Source: Rhodocyclaceae bacterium (GTDB lineage: Bacteria; Pseudomonadota; Gammaproteobacteria; Burkholderiales; Rhodocyclaceae). From it: DNA of 38,279 bases. Of this stretch, positions 15,324-23,493 are shown piece after piece (position 1 is the stretch's first letter; every line of letters begins with the position of its first letter). A program made the position numbers and the translations under genes. A model generated the notes under the pieces. The model made no database searches. It was not told where the DNA came from and saw only the letters and a list, made by a program, of their open reading frames with translations. The stretch covers positions 1 to 38,279 of the forward strand of contig JAGRGD010000258.1 in the NCBI GenBank assembly GCA_020445665.1, read 5' to 3'.

Positions 15324-16603
15324 GCTGCAGCCGCTGTGGCGGTGAGATCCGGACCGGCCGTGCCGATCTGTTCCAGATGCGCGATTCGCAAGGCGGCGGG
15401 CGGGTGGGAGTCGTGGAAGCCGGAGTACCAGGGGTCGGGCGTGAGGGTCGAGGCGTTATCGCGGTACAGCTTGACCAGTGCACTGACCAGCGGGCGGGCC
15501 CCGGCGTTGGCAGCGGCGTAGCGGTCGGCCTCGTATTCATGGCGGCGAGACCAGTAGCTCATCAGCGGCGTCGCCGGCAGCAGGAACACCGGCATGGCCA
15601 GCATGAAGAGGGCCAGCAGCGTCGCGGTATCCTGTGCCTGCATGCCGAGGCCGGCGAAAAACCAGGGCTGGCCCGCCAGCCAGCCGAGCAGGGCCAGGAA
15701 GCCGAAGCTCGCCACGGACATCATCGCGATACGCTTCCTGACGTGGCCATGGCGGAAATGGCCCAGTTCATGGGCAAGGACGGCTTCGACCTCGTCGCCG
15801 TCCAGGCGGTTGAGGAGGGTATCGAAGAATACGATCCGCTTGGCGCTGCCAAAGCCGGTGAAGTAGGCGTTGCCGTGGGCCGATCGCTTCGATCCGTCCA
15901 TGACGAACAGCCCCTTCGACTGGAAGCCACAGCGGCTCAGCAGGCGGGTCACCCGCTCGCGAAGGGTCTCGTCCTCCAGCGGCTCGAATTTGTTGAAGAG
16001 CGGCGCGATGTAGGTCGGCCAGATCAGCATGGCAAGCAGATTGAACCCCAGCCAGGCACCCCAGACGTAGATCCACCAGTAGGTGCCCATCGCGCCCATC
16101 AGCCACAGCACGCCTGCCAGGAGGGGCAGGCCGATCGCGGCGCCGAGCGCTGCGCTCTTCAGGCTGTCCGCCACGAACAGCGTCGGACTGACCCGGTTGA
16201 AGCCGAAGCGCGCCTCGGTGACGAACACCCGGTGCAGTTCGAAGGGCAACTCGAAGACCCAACCCAGTACGGCGATACTGGCCAGGAAAGCCACCCCGTG
16301 GGCGAGACCGCCCGCATCGAAGACACCGCCGAGCAGGCCGTGCAGATCCTGAAGCAGGCCGCCGAGCGTGAGCCACAGCAGCCATACCGCACCCATCACC
16401 GCCTCGGGTAGCCGGGCCCGGACGCGGGCCATGGTGTAGTCCGCAGCGCGCTGGTGGGCTGGCAATTCGATACGTGCCTGAAAGGCATCCGGCACCGCGC
16501 TGCGATGCGCCGCGACGTAGCGGATCTGCCGCACGAAAAGGTAAAGGCGCAGGGCCAGGCCGAGCAGCAGCGCGGCGAGGAAAATGATCGAGAAGGCGTT
16601 CAT
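15320..16603 (-). CDS. M48 family zinc metalloprotease (Ste24/CAAX-protease-like)
   Basis: 427-residue inner-membrane metallopeptidase. Hydrophobic segments occur around 5-25, 67-88, 101-120, 147-172, 176-198 and two more at about 292-345. The zinc site HELGH is at 278-282, with the third ligand in the EYEADRYA segment near 352. The size and multi-helix plan match Ste24-type M48 peptidases rather than HtpX (about 290 residues). Ste24 relatives process membrane proteins; there is no evidence of prenylation in bacteria, so the substrate is unknown. It overlaps rsgA by 4 bp. It is divergent from orn, an order found in related betaproteobacteria. Confidence 0.92.
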   Translation of the reverse strand: MNAFSIIFLAALLLGLALRLYLFVRQIRYVAAHRSAVPDAFQARIELPAHQRAADYTMARVRARLPEAVMGAVWLLWLTLGGLLQDLHGLLGGVFDAGGLAHGVAFLASIAVLGWVFELPFELHRVFVTEARFGFNRVSPTLFVADSLKSAALGAAIGLPLLAGVLWLMGAMGTYWWIYVWGAWLGFNLLAMLIWPTYIAPLFNKFEPLEDETLRERVTRLLSRCGFQSKGLFVMDGSKRSAHGNAYFTGFGSAKRIVFFDTLLNRLDGDEVEAVLAHELGHFRHGHVRKRIAMMSVASFGFLALLGWLAGQPWFFAGLGMQAQDTATLLALFMLAMPVFLLPATPLMSYWSRRHEYEADRYAAANAGARPLVSALVKLYRDNASTLTPDPWYSGFHDSHPPAALRIAHLEQIGTAGPDLTATAAAA

Positions 16604-16688
16604 GGAGGCGATGGGCCGGCAGGTCGGGGGTGGGCGCAGGGGAAGCCGGCTTGTGAGACTATGAAAGCTTTTGAGGGTTCATCGGATT

Positions 16689-17237
16689 ATGGCACAGGAC
16701 CAAAACCACCTCATCTGGCTGGACATGGAGATGACCGGGCTCGAACCTGATCGGGACCGGATCATCGAGTTGGCCGTCGTCGTCACCAATGCGCGGCTCG
16801 AGACGGTGGCCGAGGGGCCGGTGATCGCAGTGCATCAGTCCGACGCAGTGCTGGACGGGATGGACGAATGGAACCGCAACACCCATGGCCGCTCCGGCCT
16901 GACCGAGCGGGTCCGCGCATCGACGACCGATGAGGCGACGGCGGAACAGCAGATGCTCGATTTCCTCAAGCAGTATGTGCCGGCCCGTACCTCGCCGATG
17001 TGTGGCAATTCCATCTGTCAGGACCGCCGCTTCATGGCTCGCCACATGCCGCAGCTCGAGGCCTGGTTTCACTATCGCAACCTGGATGTGTCAACCCTGA
17101 AGGAACTCGCCAAACGCTGGCGTCCCGAGGTGGCCAAGGGGGTGGTCAAGAAGGGCAAGCACGAGGCCCTGGCCGACATCTACGAGTCGATCGCCGAACT
17201 CGCCCACTATCGGGACACATTCCTCCGGCTCGAGTGA
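16689..17237 (+). CDS. orn: Oligoribonuclease
   Basis: DEDDh 3'-5' exonuclease that degrades di- and oligoribonucleotides, including pGpG from c-di-GMP breakdown. The 182-residue length is standard. Exo I is [19 protein letters not shown], with Asp and Glu metal ligands. Exo II is [18 protein letters not shown], and Exo III is [15 protein letters not shown], with the catalytic His and last Asp. The start is taken at the ATG at 16689 (MAQDQNHL), with GAGG upstream; the frame could extend six codons to a TTG. It ends 4 bp from the convergent GT39-like gene. Confidence 0.97.
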   Translation: MAQDQNHLIWLDMEMTGLEPDRDRIIELAVVVTNARLETVAEGPVIAVHQSDAVLDGMDEWNRNTHGRSGLTERVRASTTDEATAEQQMLDFLKQYVPARTSPMCGNSICQDRRFMARHMPQLEAWFHYRNLDVSTLKELAKRWRPEVAKGVVKKGKHEALADIYESIAELAHYRDTFLRLE

Positions 17238-17241
17238 ATCC

Positions 17242-18831
17242 TCAGTCGGCCGGTCGCGCGTGGAGCGCAAAGCTCTCCTGCTGGCGGCCGCCCCCGCGTT
17301 CGAAGCGCCAGATTTCGCTGCCGAAGCGCGAGAGGTCGCGGGGATTCATGCGCGTGTCGGTATACACCAGCACCAGCGGGCATTCGGGCACGTCGCGGTT
17401 GGGCTCGATATGCAGGCCGGCGAAGTAGGCCATGGCCGAACGCTGGGCATGGCCGAGGCCCACGCCTGAGATGCATCGGGCCGGTCGCTCGGCCACGACG
17501 AGCCCGAGTTGCTCGGCGGCATCGCGATAGCTCCGGGTGTGCTGGAACCAGGGCGCGAGCATCGAGGTCGCGATACACCACAGCATCGTCATGCCGGCCG
17601 CCCAGGTCAGGGTCGCGTCGCGCCCGGCAGGCCGTCGCCACCAGAGGTAGGCGCACCACGCAAGCACCAGGGCGATGCCCAGGAGCAGGGCCGGGAGGCC
17701 GGGCGTCAGATCGAAGCCTGGCGCGAGCTTTCGGAAATGGCGGGCGAGACCCGGCGGCCACTGGGCGACGAGGGCGCTCCAGGCGAGCCACAGCAGCAGG
17801 CCAACGCTGCTGAAGGTCATCACCGCAAACCAGTCGAACGCCGCTGCGGCACCCCGCCGCAGACGCTCGATGGCCGGCGCGGCGAGCAGGGCAAGGGGCA
17901 CGATCAGGGGGAGCATGCGCACCGGCCGCAGGCCGCCGGTCAGGATCACTGATGACAGGGCCAACATCAGCGCCGCCAGCAGGAGCGGCACGTGCCGGAT
18001 TGGCGCACCGTGCCAGGTGCGCCACAGGGACCACAGCGCGAGAGGCCACAGGGGCCAAAGGAACCAGCCGAAGAGTTTGAACCAGCCGGCGATGCGGGCG
18101 GGCACCGGCGAGTCCGGTGACAAGGCCTGGATCTCGGCTGCGAGCCATGCCGACCAGTTTGGCGAAGCGCTGGCCGGAAGCGCCCAGGCCAGGCAGAGCG
18201 CCAGCGCCAGCATCAGTGCGCCGACCGCCTGCAGCGGGCTGTGCTCATTGCCCCGCCGGCTCGGCAGAAGCGGGAAGAGCAGCAGCGGCCAGGTGGTCAG
18301 AATGCCTTGCAGGCCCGCGAACAGGAATGCCGCCGCGGCGGCGATGCCCGCCAGGGCCATCGCAAAGCGGTGGGGCGAGACGAGCATCCACAGGACGGCG
18401 GCCTGGGCCGCGACGAGGCCCAGCGCCGGTTGCGTCTCATGCACGTGGACCACCAGCCCCAGGCTGCCGATCGTCAGCAGGACGACCGCGGTGCGGGCCT
18501 GGACACCATGCATGAGGGAGGCGGCCCGCCACAACGCCCAGAGCGTACCGCCGGCCAGCAGCGCCGTCGTCAGGCGGGCCCCGTCGTGGAGGGGTAGCAG
18601 CCACTGAAGTAGCCAGGCGACGGCCGCCGCGAGCCAGTAGAAAAGAGGACCGAAGCCGTCGACCAGCTCGCCTCCGGCTTCCGGTACCCAGGCCGCGCCG
18701 ACGGAGAGCGTCTCGAACACCGGCGCAAAGTGGATCGCATCGTCACCGCGCCAGGGGTCGTGGCCGATCGTGCCCACCAGCAGATACAGGATGGCGACGA
18801 TGAGGAGGACCCGGGGGGTGTCTCGATTCAT
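17242..18831 (-). CDS. GT39-like multi-spanning glycosyltransferase
   Basis: 529-residue polytopic membrane protein resembling the ArnT/PMT (GT39) family, which moves sugars from polyprenyl carriers to lipids or proteins in the periplasm. A first helix at about 8-22 is followed by a periplasmic loop with the acidic GHDPWRGDDAIHFAPVFE segment, similar to the catalytic DE region of ArnT. The family-like GGELVDGFGPLFYWLAAAVAWLL follows, then about ten more hydrophobic helices and a soluble C-terminal domain from about 430. Similarity is at family level only; donor and acceptor are unknown. It stands between convergent orn and codirectional rpmE, whose terminator lies upstream, so it needs its own promoter, which I could not identify. 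Confidence 0.75.
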   Translation of the reverse strand: MNRDTPRVLLIVAILYLLVGTIGHDPWRGDDAIHFAPVFETLSVGAAWVPEAGGELVDGFGPLFYWLAAAVAWLLQWLLPLHDGARLTTALLAGGTLWALWRAASLMHGVQARTAVVLLTIGSLGLVVHVHETQPALGLVAAQAAVLWMLVSPHRFAMALAGIAAAAAFLFAGLQGILTTWPLLLFPLLPSRRGNEHSPLQAVGALMLALALCLAWALPASASPNWSAWLAAEIQALSPDSPVPARIAGWFKLFGWFLWPLWPLALWSLWRTWHGAPIRHVPLLLAALMLALSSVILTGGLRPVRMLPLIVPLALLAAPAIERLRRGAAAAFDWFAVMTFSSVGLLLWLAWSALVAQWPPGLARHFRKLAPGFDLTPGLPALLLGIALVLAWCAYLWWRRPAGRDATLTWAAGMTMLWCIATSMLAPWFQHTRSYRDAAEQLGLVVAERPARCISGVGLGHAQRSAMAYFAGLHIEPNRDVPECPLVLVYTDTRMNPRDLSRFGSEIWRFERGGGRQQESFALHARPAD

Positions 18832-18917
18832 GCGAACTTGAGGGATTACCGGTGCGGGCGGGAAGTGGCGCTGAGTCTAGCAGCTTGTCCTGCCGGCCAG
18901 CGCAATTCGGGCGGGCA

Positions 18918-18944
18918 AAGAAAAAGGCAGCCGGGGCTGCCTTT
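18918..18944 (-). terminator. Rho-independent terminator of rpmE
   Basis: Read on the minus strand, GGCAGCC and GGCTGCC arms (18926-18941) close a tight loop and are followed by TTTTTC. It lies 20 bp past the rpmE stop. Confidence 0.9.
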
Positions 18945-18964
18945 CGATCGGGTCCAGCGCCGGA

Positions 18965-19183
18965 TCAGGACAGGCGCTGAACGTTGCCGTACTTCTGGCG
19001 GAAGCGCTCGACGCGACCGGCGGTGTCAACAATGCGTTGCTTGCCGGTGAAGAAGGGGTGGCACTGGGAGCACACTTCGATGTGCATCTCGCCCTTCGGA
19101 GAGGTCGAACGCGTTGCGAACTTGTTGCCGCAGGAGCACGTGACTTCGATCTCTTTGTAGTTCGGATGGATGTCGGCTTTCAT
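18965..19183 (-). CDS. rpmE: 50S ribosomal protein L31 (zinc-binding type)
   Basis: 72-residue L31 beginning [20 protein letters not shown]. The zinc-ribbon cysteines C16, C18, C38 and C41 are all present, so this is the C+ form that is replaced by the zinc-free paralogue under zinc starvation in many bacteria. The ATG at 19183 is preceded by AAAGGAA at good spacing; the open frame extends upstream without family resemblance. A promoter and a terminator bracket the gene, so it is probably monocistronic. Confidence 0.97.
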   Translation of the reverse strand: MKADIHPNYKEIEVTCSCGNKFATRSTSPKGEMHIEVCSQCHPFFTGKQRIVDTAGRVERFRQKYGNVQRLS

Positions 19184-19237
19184 GTGAGTTTCCTTTGTAA
19201 GACGCAGGCGGTGAATGTGGCCGCCATCAAGCCGGGC

Positions 19238-19267
19238 ATTATCCCCCCTAAACCAAAGGAATGGCAA
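19238..19267 (-). promoter_or_regulatory. Sigma-70-type promoter for rpmE
   Basis: On the minus strand TTGCCA (19267-19262) and GATAAT (19243-19238) are separated by 18 bp, about 55 bp before the rpmE start codon. A zinc-regulator (Zur) site was not evident. Confidence 0.6.
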
Positions 19268-19344
19268 GCAGTGGGCGGTGTTTGAGCCGAAATGCCGAGG
19301 CGGGTCGGGTAGAATCCGCGGCTCGAATGCCGGACGGAGCGCCC

Positions 19345-20319
19345 GTGAAGCTGCTGCTTGCCCCGATGGAAGGTCTCGCCGACGCGCTGATGCGCGAGTT
19401 GCTGTGCGCAGTCGGCGGCTACGACTGGGCCGTCTCCGAGTTCGCCCGGGTCACCGGAACCGCGCTGCCGGATCGCTTTTTCCGGCGGGTCTCGCCCGAA
19501 CTCGAGCGGGGCGCGCTTACCGCGACGGGTACCCCGGTTCGCCTCCAGCTGCTGGGTTCGGATCCGGGCTGGATGGGGGAGAACGCGCGTCGGCTGGCAC
19601 GTCTCGGGCCGGCTGGCATCGACCTGAACTTCGGATGTCCGGCGCCCACGGTCAACCGACATCGTGGCGGCGCCGTGCTGCTCGACGAACCTGACCTGTT
19701 GTACCGGATCGCCAGCGAAGTCCGTCGCCAGGTGCCAGCGACGATTCCGGTCACCGCCAAGATGCGCCTCGGCGTCAGGGACACGGGCCGCACCCTCGAG
19801 TGCGGCCACGCACTGGCCGACGGGGGCGTCGGCCAGCTGGTGGTCCACGCCCGCACGAAGCTGGACGGCTATCGGCCGCCAGCGCACTGGCCGTGGGTGG
19901 GCCGGCTGGCTTCGTCGTTGCCGATTCCGGTGGTCGCCAATGGGGAGGTCTGGTGTGAAGCGGACTGGCGCCGGTGTCTTGCCGAGTCGGGCGTTCAGGA
20001 CGTCATGCTGGGCCGCGGTGCAGTGGCGGATCCGTTTCTTGCTCGCCGGATCCGCAGCGGTGAGTCTTTCCATGCCGGGCGCGACTGGCCCGAGCTGGCC
20101 ACCCTGATCGGCGAGTTCTGGCTTCGGGTGCAGCGCAAGGTCGCGGCCAGGCACGCGCCAGGGCGCCTCAAGCAGTGGCTGAACCTGTTGCGCCGTTGCT
20201 ACCCGCAGGCTGAGGCGTTGTTCAGTGCGGTTCGCCAGGTGCCCGATGTTGCCCGGATCGGCGCGGTCCTCGCGGCGGCGGACGTGCGTCCCCTATTGTC
20301 GGCCCGGAACGCGGCCTGA
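19345..20319 (+). CDS. dusC: tRNA-dihydrouridine(16) synthase DusC
   Basis: FMN-dependent reductase that makes dihydrouridine in the tRNA D-loop. I chose the GTG at 19345 (protein starts [10 protein letters not shown]): GGAG lies 6 bases upstream and DusC proteins begin at this point. An ATG at 19327 adds six residues with no ribosome binding site. In the 324-residue form the catalytic cysteine is C98 in [18 protein letters not shown], the same number as in E. coli DusC. The phosphate-binding segments VVHARTK and IPVVANGEV are present, with [18 protein letters not shown] following. The C-terminal helical domain has the [11 protein letters not shown]-binding region. It begins a run with a TrmB-like gene 13 bp downstream. 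Confidence 0.92.
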   Translation: MKLLLAPMEGLADALMRELLCAVGGYDWAVSEFARVTGTALPDRFFRRVSPELERGALTATGTPVRLQLLGSDPGWMGENARRLARLGPAGIDLNFGCPAPTVNRHRGGAVLLDEPDLLYRIASEVRRQVPATIPVTAKMRLGVRDTGRTLECGHALADGGVGQLVVHARTKLDGYRPPAHWPWVGRLASSLPIPVVANGEVWCEADWRRCLAESGVQDVMLGRGAVADPFLARRIRSGESFHAGRDWPELATLIGEFWLRVQRKVAARHAPGRLKQWLNLLRRCYPQAEALFSAVRQVPDVARIGAVLAAADVRPLLSARNAA

Positions 20320-20332
20320 CCGGAGAGCGTCG

Positions 20333-21070
20333 ATGAGCTACGCCAATTCTCGCATCCCGAGCAGTGCCCAGGTCGGCATCCATGAACACCTCGAGCGCTG
20401 CGTCGCGCGTCACGTGGCCTCGCCCTTCCGCAAGCCCCACGCGGCCTACAGTGTCGATGCGCTGGATCAGGCGCTGGCGGGCTGGGACGGGCGGGCAGGG
20501 CTGATCCTCGATGCGGGCTGCGGGGTCGCCCACAGCACGATCCAGATTGCCCGGGAGCACCCTGAGGCCTGGGTGATCGGCGTCGACCAGTCCGCAGACC
20601 GCCTCGCCCGGCGCAAGCCCTACCCGGAGGCGCTGCTTCCCCGCAACATGGTCCTGGTGCGGGCGGATCTGGTGGATTTCTGGCGTCTGCTGGTGGAGCG
20701 GGGGGTGCGCCTGCGCAAGCACTTCATCCTCTATCCGAACCCCTGGCCCAAGATCGGGCACCTGGGCCGGCGCTGGCATGCCCATCCCGTCTTCCCATTC
20801 GTGCCACGGCTCGGCGGGGAACTGGAGATGCGCACCAACTGGCGGGTTTATGCGGAGGAGTTCGCTCTGGCGCTCGGCATGCTGACAGGCCGCGAAGTGC
20901 CGTGGCAGTCATTCGAACCGGGGGCGCCACTAACCCCGTTCGAGCGCAAGTACCGGGATTCCGGGCAGGCGCTGTATCGCGTGCATCTGGCGCTCGGCGA
21001 CGCCGCGCTTGATGGGGCCGCAGAGGCGGTGCATGCTAGCGCCGGAACCCAACGGGAGAGTCATAGATGA
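20333..21070 (+). CDS. TrmB-like tRNA (guanine-N7) methyltransferase family protein
   Basis: 245-residue SAM-dependent methyltransferase. The Rossmann SAM motif LDAGCGVAHSTIQIA (about 58-72) is followed by VIGVDQSADRLARR. The segment FILYPNPWPKIGHLGRRWHAHPVFPFV aligns with the TrmB signature (normally DPWPKxRHxKRR, here YPNPWPK). The closing ERKYRDSGQALYRVHL resembles the TrmB TxFExK end. The deviations suggest a divergent paralogue rather than the housekeeping TrmB. CGGAGAG precedes the ATG. It lies between dusC and a UPF0149 gene it overlaps by 4 bp, supporting a tRNA-related role. Confidence 0.8.
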   Translation: MSYANSRIPSSAQVGIHEHLERCVARHVASPFRKPHAAYSVDALDQALAGWDGRAGLILDAGCGVAHSTIQIAREHPEAWVIGVDQSADRLARRKPYPEALLPRNMVLVRADLVDFWRLLVERGVRLRKHFILYPNPWPKIGHLGRRWHAHPVFPFVPRLGGELEMRTNWRVYAEEFALALGMLTGREVPWQSFEPGAPLTPFERKYRDSGQALYRVHLALGDAALDGAAEAVHASAGTQRESHR

Positions 21071-21774
21071 ACACCGCCGTCACCGACGAGATCGTGCTAA
21101 GCGACGAAGAATTCGAGGCACTGGAAGCGGTCCTGGTATCGGATGCCGTGCCTGCGGATTGCATGAACCTGGAGATGCTCGACGGCTATGTCGCGGCGCT
21201 CGCCTGCAGCCCGGAGCCGGTGCCGCGGGATCGCTGGATGCCTGCCGTGTGGTCGGCAGAGGCCGACAGCGTCGAGTTCGAATCGGCCACCGCTTCGCGT
21301 CGCGCCATCAAGCTGGTGCTGCGCTACTACAACGAGGTGCTCGGCACGGTCGCGGCCGAGACCGATCCGTGGGAGCCGTTCTGCTATGCCCCGGACGGCG
21401 ACGACGCACCACCGCTCGGGGATGAGTGGGTGGCAGGCTTCGAGCAGGGGCTCGAATTGTGGCCCGACGATTGGACGGCAGGGCTCGACAGCCAGGACGC
21501 GGCGGTCGCCGAGGGCCTGCTCAACAACGTGATGAAGCACTGGGCCTCGGAAGAAGCCGCCGAGGCGGACGACGAAACCCGTCTCGGCTGGCTGGCCGAA
21601 TCGGCCCAGGCGGCGCGTGGGCTTTTCGCCTTGTGGCGGGAGGTCGGCCTGCCGGCGCCCGAGCCAGAAACGACCGATGTCCCGAAGCACACGCCGTCGG
21701 CTACTGGACGCAACGATGACTGTCCCTGCGGCAGCGGCAAGAAGTTCAAGAAGTGCTGCGGCGCAGAGGCCTGA
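21067..21774 (+). CDS. UPF0149 (YecA) family protein with SEC-C zinc motif
   Basis: 235-residue protein. The N-terminal UPF0149 domain has the family phrase MNLEMLDGYVAALACSPEPVPRDRWMPAVW and, further on, WEPFCYAP and EWVAGFEQGLELWPDDW. A linker leads to a C-terminal SEC-C motif, NDDCPCGSGKKFKKCCG, with its C-x-C...C-C zinc ligands, as also found at the SecA C-terminus. A cytosolic protein of uncertain function. Its ATG overlaps the TrmB-like stop (ATGA), so dusC, the methyltransferase and this gene probably form one operon. Confidence 0.9.
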   Translation: MNTAVTDEIVLSDEEFEALEAVLVSDAVPADCMNLEMLDGYVAALACSPEPVPRDRWMPAVWSAEADSVEFESATASRRAIKLVLRYYNEVLGTVAAETDPWEPFCYAPDGDDAPPLGDEWVAGFEQGLELWPDDWTAGLDSQDAAVAEGLLNNVMKHWASEEAAEADDETRLGWLAESAQAARGLFALWREVGLPAPEPETTDVPKHTPSATGRNDDCPCGSGKKFKKCCGAEA

Positions 21775-21853
21775 AAGCGGGCCTCAATGTTGCTCGAAAT
21801 CTTTCCGGAATTGCAGTTTAAGCTTCAGATTTAAAAGGGAAAAATAGGGGCCT

Positions 21854-21881
21854 TGCTTTTTCTTGCGGGCACCCTAGAATG
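21854..21881 (+). promoter_or_regulatory. Sigma-70-type promoter for the YkgJ-like gene
   Basis: TTGCTT (21854-21859) and TAGAAT (21876-21881) are 16 bp apart, just after an AT-rich stretch at 21812-21848. A start near 21888 would give a leader of about 115 bases. Confidence 0.55.
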
Positions 21882-21915
21882 CGCGCGCCGAGATCGCCGA
21901 GCGAATCCGGCCGCG

Positions 21916-21962
21916 CGCCACCGGCAGGGGCGTTTCGGCCGGGACGCCCCGATCCGGTGGCG
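21916..21962 (+). other. Strong two-tier hairpin in the leader of the YkgJ-like gene
   Basis: Outer arms CGCCACCGG (21916-21924) and CCGGTGGCG (21954-21962) enclose inner arms GGGGCGT (21927-21933) and ACGCCCC (21944-21950). This is 16 perfect pairs interrupted only by 2 and 3 unpaired bases. There is no T run, so it is not an intrinsic terminator. It ends 41 bp before the ATG. Confidence 0.6.
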
Positions 21963-22003
21963 GCCCATGCCGCTTCAGATCGTGTTTGTCTGGGAAGCCG
22001 GGC

Positions 22004-22363
22004 ATGAGCGAAACCAATCCTTGCCTGGGTTGCGGCATCTGCTGTACCCATTTCCGAATCTCCTTCTACTGGGCCGAGGCCGACGACGCGCCGGGTGGGA
22101 CGGTGCCCGCAGGCATGACCGAGAAGCTCAACGATTTCCTGCGCTGCATGAAGGGCAGCAACAGCCTTCCCCGGCGCTGTACTGCGCTGCAGGGCGAGGT
22201 TGGCGTCGGGGTGTCCTGCTCGATCTATGCGCAGCGCCCGTCGCCGTGCCGGGAATTTCCGGTCTATCTGGAGGACGGCAGCCCGAACCCCCGCTGCGAC
22301 TCGCTGCGTGCGACCATCGGATTGCCGCCGCTACTTCCCTCGACGTGGCCCGCTGCCGCCTGA
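22004..22363 (+). CDS. YkgJ family cysteine-cluster protein
   Basis: 119-residue protein of the YkgJ/UPF0153 group, which may bind zinc or an iron-sulfur cluster. The N-terminal cluster CLGCGICC (C7, C10, C13, C14) is followed by a later CTALQG and [18 protein letters not shown], giving the family's eight-cysteine arrangement. The ATG at 22004 is chosen; a TTG six codons upstream is possible. Its last 33 bp overlap the convergent Ap4A phosphorylase gene. Function is unknown. Confidence 0.85.
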   Translation: MSETNPCLGCGICCTHFRISFYWAEADDAPGGTVPAGMTEKLNDFLRCMKGSNSLPRRCTALQGEVGVGVSCSIYAQRPSPCREFPVYLEDGSPNPRCDSLRATIGLPPLLPSTWPAAA

Positions 22364-23239
22364 CAGTCCGCCCGATGCGGCGGCAAGGAGCGCCAGCGGC
22401 CCGCGCTGCCGGATGCGGTCGATCATGGCCGGCTGAGGCACGAAGAGCGAGCCGGCGAAGCCGAGGGAATTGATCGAGATGCCTTCGACCGACTCCCGCT
22501 CTCGCGGAACGACGAGCATCGCCCGGGTGGTCATCAGCAGGTTATAGGGCCGCAGTTCGCCAGCCGGGCCAAGACGGCCAGTCCGCTCGCACAGGGCGAG
22601 GTAGCATCGAAGGATGCGCTCCGGCCGCTGTCCCAAAGCGCCGTCCGGCATCGCGGCGATGGCGTGGCGGAAGGGCAGCCGCGCGCAGGCGCCGAGCCCG
22701 TCGCCCACGCTCTCCTCGATGGCCGCGAGCAGCGGCAGGCGGTTCACATCGTCGCGGGGGATCCACTGGAGGTGGCGGTGCGGCTGGCTCGCGCCGGCGA
22801 TCCGCCCGCCGTTGTAGAAGGCCAGTCCGCCGGCTTCGTCGAGCAGGGGGAGCATCGCGCCGACATCGCCGGCGTCGAGGGGGGCCTCCTGGGGGACGAA
22901 CTGCCGGGTGATCACGAGCAGGTGGCCGTCCATGACCGGATACTTGTTGAGCAGGATCACGTGATCCGGTCCCGCAGGGCCGACCTCGAGTGCCGGCTCC
23001 CACGGCAGGAAGGGATTCGCGCCGGCGAGTTGCCTTGCCGGCCGCGGCTTGCGGGCCAGCCTGTCGACCCAGCGCACCGGGAAGCGGAAGCCCCCGTCCT
23101 CGACCCAGTCGAGGGCCGTGCGGATCGCCTGCAGGTGCCCGCTCGCGGTGGCCGCCCGGCGCCTTGCCCCTGCGGCGGCCAGAATCGGGCCGACGGGCGT
23201 GGCGTCCTGGATCGGGCTCTGAGATAATTCGTCATTCAT
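22331..23239 (-). CDS. ATP adenylyltransferase (Ap4A phosphorylase)
   Basis: 302-residue HIT-superfamily enzyme that phosphorolyses diadenosine tetraphosphate to ATP and ADP. The catalytic triad motif is H154-R-H156-L-Q158 in [13 protein letters not shown], the H-x-H-x-Q form of Ap4A phosphorylases rather than the three-His HIT motif. [21 protein letters not shown] is the substrate-pocket strand pair, and the C-terminal half has [16 protein letters not shown]. The start at 23239 (MNDELSQSP) is preferred; an ATG at 23254 would overlap the divergent S4 gene start. The 3' end overlaps the YkgJ-like gene by 33 bp on the opposite strand. Most known Ap4A phosphorylases are fungal, but this form is widespread in proteobacteria. 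Confidence 0.88.
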   Translation of the reverse strand: MNDELSQSPIQDATPVGPILAAAGARRRAATASGHLQAIRTALDWVEDGGFRFPVRWVDRLARKPRPARQLAGANPFLPWEPALEVGPAGPDHVILLNKYPVMDGHLLVITRQFVPQEAPLDAGDVGAMLPLLDEAGGLAFYNGGRIAGASQPHRHLQWIPRDDVNRLPLLAAIEESVGDGLGACARLPFRHAIAAMPDGALGQRPERILRCYLALCERTGRLGPAGELRPYNLLMTTRAMLVVPRERESVEGISINSLGFAGSLFVPQPAMIDRIRQRGPLALLAAASGGLSGGSGPRRGK

Positions 23240-23252
23240 TGAGGGAGGCGCC

Positions 23253-23480
23253 ATGTCCCGAGTCTTCGTGATCCACGGTGACCACATCCAGCTCGACCAG
23301 TTGCTGAAGGCAACCGGTCTGTGTGGCTCGGGAGGAGAGGCGCACAGTGCGGTTGCCTCCGGCCAGGTGCTGGTGGACGGCAATACCGAGATGCGCAAGC
23401 GGGCCAAGTTGCGGCCTGGCCAGACCGTTCGCTACGAAAACGAGAACATTCTCCTGACGGCATCCCACAACGACGAGTGA
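23253..23480 (+). CDS. S4-domain RNA-binding protein (YbcJ-like)
   Basis: 75-residue protein consisting of a single S4 fold: IQLDQLLKATGLCGSGGEAHSAVASGQVLVDGNTEMRKRAKLRPGQTVRY. The KATGLCGSGGEAHSAV helix and QVLVDG hairpin are characteristic. It probably binds structured RNA such as rRNA. GGGAGG lies 5 bases before the ATG. Its start is divergent from that of the Ap4A phosphorylase gene, with 13 bp between the two start codons, so the promoters must overlap the coding regions. Confidence 0.9.
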   Translation: MSRVFVIHGDHIQLDQLLKATGLCGSGGEAHSAVASGQVLVDGNTEMRKRAKLRPGQTVRYENENILLTASHNDE

Positions 23481-23493
23481 GCCGGGTGCCCAC

